DNA from: Desulfovibrio psychrotolerans
GTDB lineage: Bacteria; Desulfobacterota; Desulfovibrionia; Desulfovibrionales; Desulfovibrionaceae
Direction: 5' to 3'
DNA: 64,000 bases
Assembly: GCF_013340305.1 (NCBI RefSeq)
Contig: NZ_BLVP01000006.1
Span: 124,001 to 188,000 of the forward strand
Under the pieces are notes generated by a model that ran no database searches, had not been told where the DNA came from, and was given only the letters and a program-made list of their open reading frames with translations. The position numbers and the translations under genes were made by a program. Shown piece by piece: positions 47,031-55,083 of the stretch; within the stretch, counting starts at the first letter, position 1; every line of letters starts with the position of its first letter.

Positions 47031-47154
47031 ACACGCTCCCTGCAAAGGCATCCCAAGATGCCGGATAGCAACGCGGCTACCCTGCAACACTTTGCAAAAA
47101 GCTGCAACTCATACCCCCAAGGCAGGAAATCCCCCTTCCTTGCGCCTTCGCAGG

Positions 47155-48465
47155 CTACTGACTGATCTGCCTGCGCACGCCCTCATGCTGCATAATGCCG
47201 CGGCGCGGCAATACGGGCATGGTGCCGTTCAGATAGGGCATTACCTGTTCATAAATACGGTCCCTGTTTTCCGGGACATACAGATTGGGATAGTTGGTTC
47301 CGCCCGGCGAGGTCATGGCGGCGAGGATGCGCCGGTAATAGATGTCTGCCTGCAACTCCGGCAGATCGAATATGCCCAGCCGCGCCGGAGCCAGATACCG
47401 GGGCACGGGCACCCCGCCCCGGCTGCCGCCGGAGAATATGATGTCACGGTAGGTGGCGTCCTGCATCATAAAGGCATAGAACTTCTCTGCCGCCGCAGCG
47501 GTGGCGGTATCCATATCCTTACGCGCAATGTAGGCATCGCCCAGAAGCACGTTACGGTTCACCCTGCCCACTGGCAGCGGAGAAACATACCACTCCTTGG
47601 AAATAGCCCCGTACTGCGCCATGTACCACATGCTTTCAGAAAATCCCTGCAACGCAGCATACTCGCCGCGCACCGTACGCTCGAAAATGGGGGAAAAATC
47701 GTTGTAGTACGTGCCGTCCACGCAGGGGTTGGCACCGTTTTCATCACACAGGGCAGTCGCTACGGAAAGCGTACCCACCGCGCCGCTGTCAATGGCACCG
47801 GTTATGGCGGGTTGCAGGTCATCCGTGCCGGGGCGATTTTCGCCCCACGCCTGCGTGTAGTAGAGCACCAGGTAGGAATTGCCCGCGTAGTTGCCCGCAA
47901 GCCATGGCCCCTGCGGCTTTATTTCGCGGATACGGCGGTACATATCCTCCACGCCCTGCGATCCGGCAAGCTGCGCATCCCGCGTGATGAGAAAGTTGCC
48001 GCACAGCCAGTGCGGCACCCCGTAGCGCACGCCGTTCACGGTGGTCGCCTGCACGATAAGCGGATGCCAGTCCGTCATGCTGAACGTCTGCGGACGCAGA
48101 ATCCCCGCCAGAGCCAGATCCCCCATCATAATGGTGTCCGACTCCACAATGTGCACGCCATCCCTGCCGGTATCCGCAGTAAGCACCTTGGCAAGGTAGC
48201 CCAGATCATACACATCCGACACATCCGCCCGCACCAGCACCAGATCAATATCCGGATGCTGCGCCTCAAAGCCCGTTTCCACAATGGCGAGCATGGTGTC
48301 AAAATCGCCGGGAATGTCCGGATACGGAATAACGCGCAGCACGGTGCGCTGGTTCTGCGCCGCGCATCCCGCCGATGCGGAAAACACCACGGCGGCAACC
48401 GCCAGAAGAACGGCAGATGCCACGTATCGGCAACACCGCGGAAGAAGACCGGAAGACATGCGCAT
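47155..48465 (-). CDS. Thiaminase I-like (thiamine pyridinylase) lipoprotein
   Basis: 436 residues from the ATG at 48465 (GGGGG upstream). The N-terminus is a lipoprotein-type signal (VASAVLLAVAAVVFSASAGC, Cys34). The mature part has the periplasmic-binding-protein-like fold of thiaminase I: LRVIPYPDIPGDFDTMLAIV, GVHIVESDTIMMGDLALAG, GVPHWLCGNFLITRD with Cys155 at the position of the catalytic Cys, and LQGFSESMWYMAQYG holding the Glu expected in the active-site GYSE/GFSE motif. PVPRYLAPARLGIF matches the family's PARxxxY region. It would cleave thiamine with an exchange nucleophile; a binding-only role is possible. No thiamine gene is adjacent. Confidence 0.82.
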   Translation of the reverse strand: MRMSSGLLPRCCRYVASAVLLAVAAVVFSASAGCAAQNQRTVLRVIPYPDIPGDFDTMLAIVETGFEAQHPDIDLVLVRADVSDVYDLGYLAKVLTADTGRDGVHIVESDTIMMGDLALAGILRPQTFSMTDWHPLIVQATTVNGVRYGVPHWLCGNFLITRDAQLAGSQGVEDMYRRIREIKPQGPWLAGNYAGNSYLVLYYTQAWGENRPGTDDLQPAITGAIDSGAVGTLSVATALCDENGANPCVDGTYYNDFSPIFERTVRGEYAALQGFSESMWYMAQYGAISKEWYVSPLPVGRVNRNVLLGDAYIARKDMDTATAAAAEKFYAFMMQDATYRDIIFSGGSRGGVPVPRYLAPARLGIFDLPELQADIYYRRILAAMTSPGGTNYPNLYVPENRDRIYEQVMPYLNGTMPVLPRRGIMQHEGVRRQISQ

Positions 48466-48612
48466 GGAACCCCCTTGGGCAAGCTTACATATTGTTGCGT
48501 ATACCATACCCTGTAGAGCAGGCTGCGGCAAGCAGGAACCACCCTGCGCAGGCCAGATCAGACCAGATAGGGCCGGACCGAGCCGTATCGGGCCGTATCG
48601 GGCCGGATCGCG

Positions 48613-48924
48613 TCAGATATGACACTCCCGCCGTTTGGCCGTTACCGCCAGCCGCAACCCCATAGCGCCCAGAATGGCCTGAAAGCTCCGGAGTTCAGGG
48701 TTCCCCGCAGGCGAGAGCGTACGGTAGATAGTCTTCGGGTTCAGATGCGCCGCCTCGGCCACCTCTTTCATGCCAAAGGCCTCGGCAATGCGGCGTAACG
48801 CCACCATCAATTCTTCCTGTGTGCCGTCTTCCAGTACGGCGTTCAGATATTCGGCGGCAAACTCGGGGTCGTCCCTGAAGCTGCGCACCGTTGCCTCCTC
48901 GTGGGAAACATGCGGCTTATTCAT
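48613..48924 (-). CDS. higA: HigA-type antitoxin (HTH)
   Basis: 103-residue antitoxin of the addiction-module antidote family. VRSFRDDPEFAAEYLNAVLE is followed by LMVALRRIAEAFGMKEVAEA and AAHLNPKTIYRTLSPAGNPE, a clear helix-turn-helix, then LRSFQAILGAMGLRLAVTAK. GGAGGTG lies just before the ATG at 48924. Its first 8 nt overlap the toxin stop (ATGAATAA), so the order is toxin then antitoxin, as in HigBA systems. It should neutralise the toxin and autoregulate. Confidence 0.92.
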   Translation of the reverse strand: MNKPHVSHEEATVRSFRDDPEFAAEYLNAVLEDGTQEELMVALRRIAEAFGMKEVAEAAHLNPKTIYRTLSPAGNPELRSFQAILGAMGLRLAVTAKRRECHI

Positions 48925-49252
48925 GGGGCACCTCCTTTATACGGCGCAGGTAATCGGCCTTGTATTCCAGAGACATCGTTATGTCCTTTTCCTGACTGGC
49001 CTTGTCTCCGCCGCAGAGCAATACAACAAGCTTGGTTCCATGCAGAAAATAATACACCCGATAGCCCGGCCCATGGTCAATGCGCAATTCGCACACGCCG
49101 CCCCGGCAGGATTTATAATCACCGAAATTCCCCTCCGCAACACGGTCCAGACGGCGCAAAATGGCCACCCGTGCGCGTACGTCCCGAAGTTTGTCAACCC
49201 AGCTCTGGTAAGGGTCAACGCCCTCTTCCGTGATGTAGTGCACTATCTCCAT
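48917..49252 (-). CDS. higB: RelE/HigB-type toxin
   Basis: 111 residues from the ATG at 49252 (an ATG at 49270 is possible but lies inside the -10 and start region of the promoter). YQSWVDKLRDVRARVAILRR, NFGDYKSCRGGVCELRIDHG, GYRVYYFLHGTKLVVLLCGG and DKASQEKDI are the typical HigB-like core, predicting a ribosome-dependent mRNA interferase. It forms an operon with the overlapping antitoxin. The gene is flanked by cydB's terminator, and the pair stands isolated. Confidence 0.92.
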   Translation of the reverse strand: MEIVHYITEEGVDPYQSWVDKLRDVRARVAILRRLDRVAEGNFGDYKSCRGGVCELRIDHGPGYRVYYFLHGTKLVVLLCGGDKASQEKDITMSLEYKADYLRRIKEVPHE

Positions 49253-49258
49253 GACAAG

Positions 49259-49286
49259 AAAGTAGCCCAAAAGCTACCAATGTCAA
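49259..49286 (-). promoter_or_regulatory. higBA promoter with overlapping inverted repeat
   Basis: On the minus strand TTGACA (49286-49281), a 16-bp spacer and TACTTT (49264-49259) form a promoter whose start would be very close to the toxin ATG (almost leaderless). GTAGC-N6-GCTAC fills the spacer and overlaps the -10, a natural operator for autorepression by the antitoxin. Confidence 0.6.
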
Positions 49287-49301
49287 CCCCGGCCTTGTAA
49301 A

Positions 49302-49333
49302 CAAAACAGGGCCGCCCCTGCGGACGGCCCTGT
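49302..49333 (-). terminator. Terminator of cydAB
   Basis: ACAGGGCCG (49306-49314) pairs with CGGCCCTGT (49325-49333). On the minus strand the stem runs into TTTTG. It is 24 nt after the cydB stop. Confidence 0.85.
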
Positions 49334-49356
49334 AGAATCACAACGGACGGAAAGGG

Positions 49357-50385
49357 TTAGTATGCCTCGTCGGAGGCAAGGTCCTTATCCGTAATCTTGA
49401 AGGAGAACACCCGGTACACCCATGCCTGATAGCCTATGACCACAGGCACAAAGGTCAGGGCAACGCCCAGCATGATCTTCAGGGTCAGCGTGCTGGAGGC
49501 CGCGTTGTAGATGGTAACGGAGTAGATGCTGTCAATGGAGGAAGGCAGCAGGGCCGGATACATGCCCACCACGCCGAACAGGGTGCAGCTGAAGATGGTT
49601 ACGGCACTGCACGCCCACGCCATGGGCGCGGAATCGCACCCGATGAACATGCGTGTGGTAAACAGTCCCACCACAGCCAGCAGCAGAATAATCAGCAGCG
49701 GCGGAATGGCGAGGTAGTTGGCATACAGGTTGGTGTATACGGCGGTAGCCGCCAGAAACGCCAGGGTGGCTGCAAGGAAGTAGGGCCATATGCCGGAAGC
49801 GGCACGCATGGCCTTTTCGTGTATTCTGCCGGTAGACTTCACGCCAAGCCACAGGGCACCGTGCAGGGAAAACATAAGAACAAACAGCACGCCGCCAAGC
49901 AGCCCGTAGGGGTTCAGCAGCTTGATGAGGCTGCCGTGGTACACGCCATCGCCGTCCACGGGAATCCCCTGGAAGAGGTTGGCAAAGGCCACGCCCAGCA
50001 GCAGCGCGGGAAGAAAGCTCCCCAAAAACAGGAACGTGTCCCACACCTTGCGCCATGCATCGGAATCAATCTTGTTGCGGAATTCAAAGCTCGCCGCACG
50101 GAAGATAAGCCCGAAGAGCAGCAGGAACAGCGGCGCATACAACGCACTGAACATCACGGCATACGCCTTGGGGAAGGCGGCAAAGGTCACGCCGCCTGCG
50201 GTGATAAGCCACACCTCGTTGCCGTCCCAGAACGGAGCGGCCGAATTGTATATGGTGCGCTTTTCCTGCTCGCCTTCCGCAAGGAAAGGCATAATCGTCC
50301 CCAAGCCCAGATCAAACCCGTCCAGCACAAAGTAGACGGCCCAGAGTATACCCCAGATGACAAACCATGTGGTTTCCAGAAACAT
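49357..50385 (-). CDS. cydB: Cytochrome bd oxidase subunit II
   Basis: 342 residues, eight or nine membrane helices. WFVIWGILWAVYFVLDGFDL, GLGTIMPFLAEGEQEKRTIY, NSAAPFWDGNEVWLITAGGV and TFAAFPKAYAVMFSALYAPL are the conserved CydB N-terminus; WDGNEVWL is diagnostic. The start follows AGAGGG and lies 39 nt after the cydA stop. With CydA it forms a quinol:O2 oxidoreductase, used by sulfate reducers for oxygen defence at very low O2. Confidence 0.96.
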   Translation of the reverse strand: MFLETTWFVIWGILWAVYFVLDGFDLGLGTIMPFLAEGEQEKRTIYNSAAPFWDGNEVWLITAGGVTFAAFPKAYAVMFSALYAPLFLLLFGLIFRAASFEFRNKIDSDAWRKVWDTFLFLGSFLPALLLGVAFANLFQGIPVDGDGVYHGSLIKLLNPYGLLGGVLFVLMFSLHGALWLGVKSTGRIHEKAMRAASGIWPYFLAATLAFLAATAVYTNLYANYLAIPPLLIILLLAVVGLFTTRMFIGCDSAPMAWACSAVTIFSCTLFGVVGMYPALLPSSIDSIYSVTIYNAASSTLTLKIMLGVALTFVPVVIGYQAWVYRVFSFKITDKDLASDEAY

Positions 50386-50424
50386 ATGTGTAACCCTCTG
50401 TCGTAAAGGTTCCTGACCAATGCC

Positions 50425-51729
50425 CTAAGCCTTCTTTGGTCCCTTCAGGGCGAACTTGCGCAGCAGGTAGATGTCCAGCAGCCCAAGCCCGGAATAGACC
50501 ACAATAAAGGCTATGATGGAAACCATCACCGAAGAGGCGTCCACGGGGGAAACCGCATCGGTCGTGCGCATCATGCCGTAGACAATCCACGGCTGCCTTC
50601 CCACCTCCGCCACGGTCCAGCCCAGCATAATGGCCACGTACGGCAGCGGAATGTTATACATAAGTGCCCGCAACAGCCACGGTTTTTCCTGAATCCGCTT
50701 GCGCCACAGCCACGCAGCCCCCGCCAGAAGCGGGAAGAGCGTGCCCAGCGCCACCATGACACGGAAGCTGGCAAAGGTTATGAGCACGGGCGGGCGGTCT
50801 TCCTTGGGAAAGTCCAGCAGTCCCTTCACTTCCGCATTGGGGTCGTTGAAAGCCAGAATGGACAGCACGCTGGGAATGCCCAGTGCCTGCACGGCGTTGC
50901 CTTCGTTCTTTTCATCCGGCAGCACCAGCAGGTACATGGGGGCGTTGGTCCGGGTTTCCCAGTGCGATTCCATGGCGGCGAGCTTGGCAGGCTGCAGTTC
51001 GGCAACCACGTTGCCCTGATGATGCCCGCTAATGGCAACCACTATGGAACAGACAAGCGCGGTAACCGTGCCGTACTTGAACGACTTGTTAAAAAATTCC
51101 TCTTCATTCTTGCGCAGCAGGTGCCATGCGGAAACGCCCATGACAAAGAACCCTGCGAGCATCCACGATGCGATGACCGTATGCGGATACTGTCCCAGCG
51201 AATAGGGGTTGAACAGAACCTCAAAAAAGTTCTCCAGTTCTGCCCGTCCGTTGCGGATCACATAGCCCACCGGATTCTGCATGAACCCGTTGGCAACAAT
51301 GATGAACAGGGCCGACAGGTTGGAAGCTATGGCCACCATCCATATGGCGAACAGGTGCACCCGCTTGGAAACCTTTTCCCACCCGAACCACCACACCGCA
51401 AGGAATGTGGATTCAAGGAAAAAGGCCGCCGTCGCCTCAATGGCAAGCAGCGAGCCGAAGATATCGCCCACGTATTCCGAGTAGCGCGACCAGTTGGTCC
51501 CGAACTGGAACTCCAGCGTTATGCCGGTGACCACGCCCAGGGTGAAGTTGATAATGAACAACTTGCCCCAGAACTTGACCATGCGTTTGTACATCTCGTT
51601 TCCGGTACGCACGTACATGGTTTCCATCACCGCCAGCATGACAGAAAGCCCCAGCGTCAGCGGGACGAAGATGAAATGGAAAAATACGGTTATGGCGAAC
51701 TGCAACCGTGACAACAGAACAACATCCAT
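50425..51729 (-). CDS. cydA: Cytochrome bd oxidase subunit I
   Basis: 434 residues, the short CydA type with a short Q-loop. SRLQFAITVFFHFIFVPLTL contains the heme b595/d ligand His. The loop from GNVVAELQPAKLAAMESHWE to the next helix is compact, typical of the short form. EVGRQPWIVYGMMRTTDAV is the conserved segment before the last helices. The start follows AGGGGG. The upstream region (51730-52421) should hold its promoter. Confidence 0.96.
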   Translation of the reverse strand: MDVVLLSRLQFAITVFFHFIFVPLTLGLSVMLAVMETMYVRTGNEMYKRMVKFWGKLFIINFTLGVVTGITLEFQFGTNWSRYSEYVGDIFGSLLAIEATAAFFLESTFLAVWWFGWEKVSKRVHLFAIWMVAIASNLSALFIIVANGFMQNPVGYVIRNGRAELENFFEVLFNPYSLGQYPHTVIASWMLAGFFVMGVSAWHLLRKNEEEFFNKSFKYGTVTALVCSIVVAISGHHQGNVVAELQPAKLAAMESHWETRTNAPMYLLVLPDEKNEGNAVQALGIPSVLSILAFNDPNAEVKGLLDFPKEDRPPVLITFASFRVMVALGTLFPLLAGAAWLWRKRIQEKPWLLRALMYNIPLPYVAIMLGWTVAEVGRQPWIVYGMMRTTDAVSPVDASSVMVSIIAFIVVYSGLGLLDIYLLRKFALKGPKKA

Positions 51730-51888
51730 AATGTTCCCCCTTTCAGAGAAGGACTCCGGCGGTAACGCGCACTGCCGGTCTAAAAGGATTAGTGTGCTAT
51801 ATCCCGTCCCGGTGTGGCCGCCGGGTCGTGTGCCATGAACAAAGAATAGTTACCAATACCGAATCTGCCTCATTATGCAAGCAAAAAT

Positions 51889-51902
51889 TTGTGACGCCAC
51901 AA
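51889..51902. promoter_or_regulatory. Possible operator upstream of cydA
   Basis: TTGTG and CACAA arms separated by ACGC, 160 bp upstream of cydA. The arms resemble redox-regulator half-sites in general shape, but the spacing does not match the Rex consensus exactly, so I do not assign a regulator. Confidence 0.3.
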
Positions 51903-52076
51903 GCGGTTACATGCAACCTTCACTGCAAAAAAGTTTTGCGGCACTCCTGCTGCTCCTTTTCCGGCACGCGGCGGGCACTGCCCGGCGCAGGACAGCCAAC
52001 CGCAGGCGTCTCTGACGACTAGCCGCCCTTTAGCACATATTCATGTATAATGTCAGCATGATTTCCGCAGGCGGGC

Positions 52077-52113
52077 CATGTTGGCAACATGTTGCCTGCA
52101 TGTTGCCAACGTG
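52077..52113. repeat. 15-bp hairpin with nested TGTTGGCAACA palindromes
   Basis: 52077-52091 pairs with 52099-52113 (one G-T wobble) around TTGCCTG. Each arm contains its own near-palindrome, TGTTGGCAACA and TGTTGCCAACG. It lies in the nrdD-cydA gap, about 350 bp before the cydA ATG. Confidence 0.6.
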
Positions 52114-52362
52114 TCGCCAGCATGCCCATGCCACGGCGGCGGCAATGCGGCGGTTCTGTAAGGTCTGCGCGAAACCGCAACGCCCGGGGAACCTGCTCCG
52201 CAACGGGCGTAATCGGTCCAACCGCCTGCAGGCATCTTTACTCGGACAACCCATAGCCGGCATGTCCGCAAGCTTTCCCAGACAAACATCTCCGGCCAAA
52301 TATATCCCGACAGGTATATCAGGCAGACATGCCGGGCAGACATATCAGGCAGGCAGTTGCGC

Positions 52363-52399
52363 AAAAAAACAGGCGGGCACGGCTTCCGCCGCACCCGCC
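52363..52399 (-). terminator. Rho-independent terminator of nrdD
   Basis: GGCGGGCACGGC (52372-52383) pairs with GCCGCACCCGCC (52388-52399) over 12 positions, two of them wobble, around TTCC. On the minus strand it runs into TTTTTTT (A7 at 52363-52369). Confidence 0.9.
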
Positions 52400-52421
52400 C
52401 GGTTATCCGCAAAACGTCGCG

Positions 52422-54467
52422 TTACATGCCGTTGTAGCACACGCGGTCGTCATATTCCATCTGCTTGCCCTTGTTCCACTGGGAAACAGGCCGGTAATAC
52501 CCCACAATGCGCGTATACACCTCTGCCTCGCCGCCGCAGGTGGGGCAATTCTGATGCTCACCCTGCAGATACCCATGGTCCTTGCATATGGAAAAGGTGG
52601 GCGTAATGGAAATGTACGGCATCTTGGTCTTGGAAAACGCCTTTACAATGAACTTCTTCAGCGCCTTATGGTCCGCCACCGACTCGCCCAGATAGGTATG
52701 GAACACGGTGCCGCCGGTGTACAGGGGCTGCAGCTTGTCCTGATGCTCCAGGGCAAAGAACACGTCATTGGTCGTGCCCACGGGCAGCGCGGTGGAGTTG
52801 GTGTAATAGGGCGTGCCGTTACCGGAGGCCTTGATGTCCTCGTACAGCTTCTTGTCTATGCGTGCCAGCCGGTAGCTGGTGCCTTCTGCGGGCGTGGCTT
52901 CCAGATTGTACAGGTTGCCCGTTTCTTCCTGATAGCGCGATGTCAGCCCGCGCAGATGGTGCAGCATCCGCTGCATGAGCCGGATGCCGGACTCGGTCTC
53001 AATGCCCTTGCCCAGCAGGTTCAGGCAGGCTTCATGCCCGCCCACCAGCCCGATGGTGGAAAAATGCGCCTTGAAGCCGTTCTTGAGATACCGCGCAGAC
53101 CACGGGAACATGCCCCGGTCCAGATTCTCCTGAATCAGCTTGCGTTTGAACTCCAGCGATTCCTTGGCCAGTTCCGCATATTCGCTCACCAGATCAAGGA
53201 AGTCCTCTTCCCCTTCGGAAAGATAGGCCAGCTTGGGCAGGTTCAGCGTCACCACGCCTATGGAGCCGGTAAGGTCGCCCGCACCGAACAGTCCGCCCGT
53301 TTTCTTGCGCAGCTCCCGCAGGTCCATCTGCAGGCGGCAGCACATGGAACGCACGTCTTCCGGGTTAAGGTCGGAATTGATGAAGTTCTGGAAATACGGC
53401 ACCCCGTACTTGGCGGTAAGCTGCATAAGCAGGTCGCCTATCTCCGAATCCCACGGAAAATCCTTGGTCACGTTGTACGTGGGAATGGGGAAGGAGAAAA
53501 TGCGCCTGTCGTGGTCGCCCGCCAGCATCACTTCAAGGAAGGCCTTGTTGATCATGGCCATTTCCTCTCCGTACTCGCCGTACGTGCTCTCCTGATATTT
53601 GCCGCCTATGATCACGGGTTCATTGGCAATATGCTTGGGAGCCACAAGGTCCAGCGTCAGGTTGGTAAACGGGCTCTGCCCGCCCCAGCGTGAGGTGGTG
53701 TTCAGGTTGAAGATGAACTTCTGCATGGCCTGACGCACCTGCTTGTAGCTCAGCTTGTCATGCCGCACAAAGGGCGCAAGGTAGGTGTCCACGTTATTGA
53801 ACGCCTGCGCCCCTGCCCACTCGTTCTGGAGCGTGCCCAAAAAGTTCACCATCTGGCCCAGCGCGGTGTCCATATGGCGCGCCGGACCGGCACTGGAGCG
53901 TCCCTCCAGATTGAACCCTTCCAGCAGCAGGTCGCGCAGGCTCCAGCCCGCACAGTATCCCGCAAGGCCGAAGGAAAGATCGTGGATGTGAAAATACCCG
54001 TGCTCGTGCGCCTGCCGTATCTCGACAGGGTACTTCTCCAGCGCGTACTTGGCCTGCAGCGTGCCGGAAAGATGCAGCATGAGCCCCTGGAACGAATGCG
54101 TCATGTTGGCGTTTTCGCTGACACGCCAATCCGCCTTGTCCAGATAGTTATTTATGGTTTCCTTGATATCGAGGTAGGCCGCGCTCTGTTCGCGCAACTG
54201 CCTGCGCTGTTCGCGGTAGATGATGTAGCGCTTTGCCACATGGTACAGGCGCGACTCCATGAGCACCTGTTCCACCGTGTCCTGCACGGATTCCTGCGCG
54301 GCAATGTCCACATCCGCCAGCTTCAGTTCCACCTTCCGCGCCATGCGGCGCGCCAGCAGGGGGTCTTTAATGCCGCTGGCTTTCAGGGCCTTCAGAATGG
54401 CTTGGGATATCCGCTCCAAAGACCACGTTTCCAGGCATCCGTCCCGCTTCAGTATCTGCTTCGGCAT
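52422..54467 (-). CDS. nrdD: Anaerobic ribonucleoside-triphosphate reductase
   Basis: Class III glycyl-radical ribonucleotide reductase, 681 residues from the ATG at 54467 (GAGGAG just upstream). MPKQILKRDGCLETWSLERI is an ATP-cone, about 1-90. FHIHDLSFGLAGYCAGWSLR, NDVFFALEHQDKLQPLYTGG and TPTFSICKDHGYLQGEHQNC follow, with the C-terminal Zn site CPTCGGEAEVY. The radical glycine lies in RVCYNGM at the very C-terminus. The N-terminal 100 nt overlap the end of the upstream nrdG gene. Confidence 0.97.
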   Translation of the reverse strand: MPKQILKRDGCLETWSLERISQAILKALKASGIKDPLLARRMARKVELKLADVDIAAQESVQDTVEQVLMESRLYHVAKRYIIYREQRRQLREQSAAYLDIKETINNYLDKADWRVSENANMTHSFQGLMLHLSGTLQAKYALEKYPVEIRQAHEHGYFHIHDLSFGLAGYCAGWSLRDLLLEGFNLEGRSSAGPARHMDTALGQMVNFLGTLQNEWAGAQAFNNVDTYLAPFVRHDKLSYKQVRQAMQKFIFNLNTTSRWGGQSPFTNLTLDLVAPKHIANEPVIIGGKYQESTYGEYGEEMAMINKAFLEVMLAGDHDRRIFSFPIPTYNVTKDFPWDSEIGDLLMQLTAKYGVPYFQNFINSDLNPEDVRSMCCRLQMDLRELRKKTGGLFGAGDLTGSIGVVTLNLPKLAYLSEGEEDFLDLVSEYAELAKESLEFKRKLIQENLDRGMFPWSARYLKNGFKAHFSTIGLVGGHEACLNLLGKGIETESGIRLMQRMLHHLRGLTSRYQEETGNLYNLEATPAEGTSYRLARIDKKLYEDIKASGNGTPYYTNSTALPVGTTNDVFFALEHQDKLQPLYTGGTVFHTYLGESVADHKALKKFIVKAFSKTKMPYISITPTFSICKDHGYLQGEHQNCPTCGGEAEVYTRIVGYYRPVSQWNKGKQMEYDDRVCYNGM

Positions 54468-55083
54468 GGGCTCTCCTCGGGGGCACAAAGTTCTGAATCT
54501 TCAGGGCAAAGCCTTGGGGAAGATAGCTTCCGGCCTCCTCCACGTCCGCGATGTCAAGGGCCGGAACATGGGTCAGCCGGAAGAGAAAGGCCTGGGGCTG
54601 CGCAGCAGCAAGCTCAAATATGCGGCCAAGGTTGCGCTCCGCCTCGTCCGGCGAGGTGGTGCCCCCGGAAAGCTGCGGATACTTGCGGTACGGTCCCTTC
54701 ACATCCACGGCAAACAGGTCCACCAGCCGTTCGGCAAGCAGTGCCTCCACCACGTCGGGGCGCATACCGTTTGTGTCCAGCTTCACGGGCATGTCCAGCA
54801 CCAGCAGGTCGCGGACAAGCTGCACCAGACCGGGAACGGTGGTGGCTTCTCCGCCGGTTATGACCACGCCGTCAATCCACCGCGCCCGCGCCTTGAGATA
54901 GCTCTCAATATGCCGGCGGGGGACGACGGGCATGGTGTGCGGATTCCACGCAAGGGAGTAGTTATGGCAGGTGGGGCAGCGCATGTTGCACCCCCCAAGA
55001 AAAATGACGCTGGAGCTCATGCCGGGCCAGTCACACAGGCTCACCCGCTCGAAACCGTGAATTCTATCCCACGCAGAGTGCAC
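54367..55083 (-). CDS. nrdG: Anaerobic ribonucleotide reductase activase (radical SAM)
   Basis: Generates the glycyl radical on NrdD. FLGGCNMRCPTCHNYSLAW holds the CxxxCxxC [4Fe-4S]/SAM motif, and GVVITGGEATTVPGLVQLVR the SAM-binding GGE. KLDTNGMRPDVVEALLAERL and FAVDVKGPYRKY continue the radical SAM barrel. I place the start at the GTG 55083 (AAGGA 8 nt upstream), giving 238 residues; a TTG at 55122 extends the frame. The C-terminal tail after QNFVPP (about 30 residues) overlaps nrdD, so the two are probably translationally coupled. It sits upstream of nrdD, the reverse of the common order. Confidence 0.93.
   Translation of the reverse strand: MHSAWDRIHGFERVSLCDWPGMSSSVIFLGGCNMRCPTCHNYSLAWNPHTMPVVPRRHIESYLKARARWIDGVVITGGEATTVPGLVQLVRDLLVLDMPVKLDTNGMRPDVVEALLAERLVDLFAVDVKGPYRKYPQLSGGTTSPDEAERNLGRIFELAAAQPQAFLFRLTHVPALDIADVEEAGSYLPQGFALKIQNFVPPRRAHAEADTEAGRMPGNVVFGADIPSHSEGPESQRH

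Larger units (their letters stand above)
51730..52421. other. Intergenic region between nrdD and cydA
   Basis: 692 bp. It contains TTGTG-ACGC-CACAA at 51889-51902 (an imperfectly placed palindrome upstream of cydA), a long hairpin at 52077-52113 and the nrdD terminator at 52363-52399. Open frames in it are short, overlap repeats and have no ribosome site that I accept. No tRNA or riboswitch was recognised. Confidence 0.5.

Noticed and set aside
51889-51902. Rex operator upstream of cydA
   Set aside because: The arms TTGTG/CACAA fit only part of the Rex consensus, and the spacing is 4 bp instead of about 8 with A/T-rich flanks, so no regulator was assigned.
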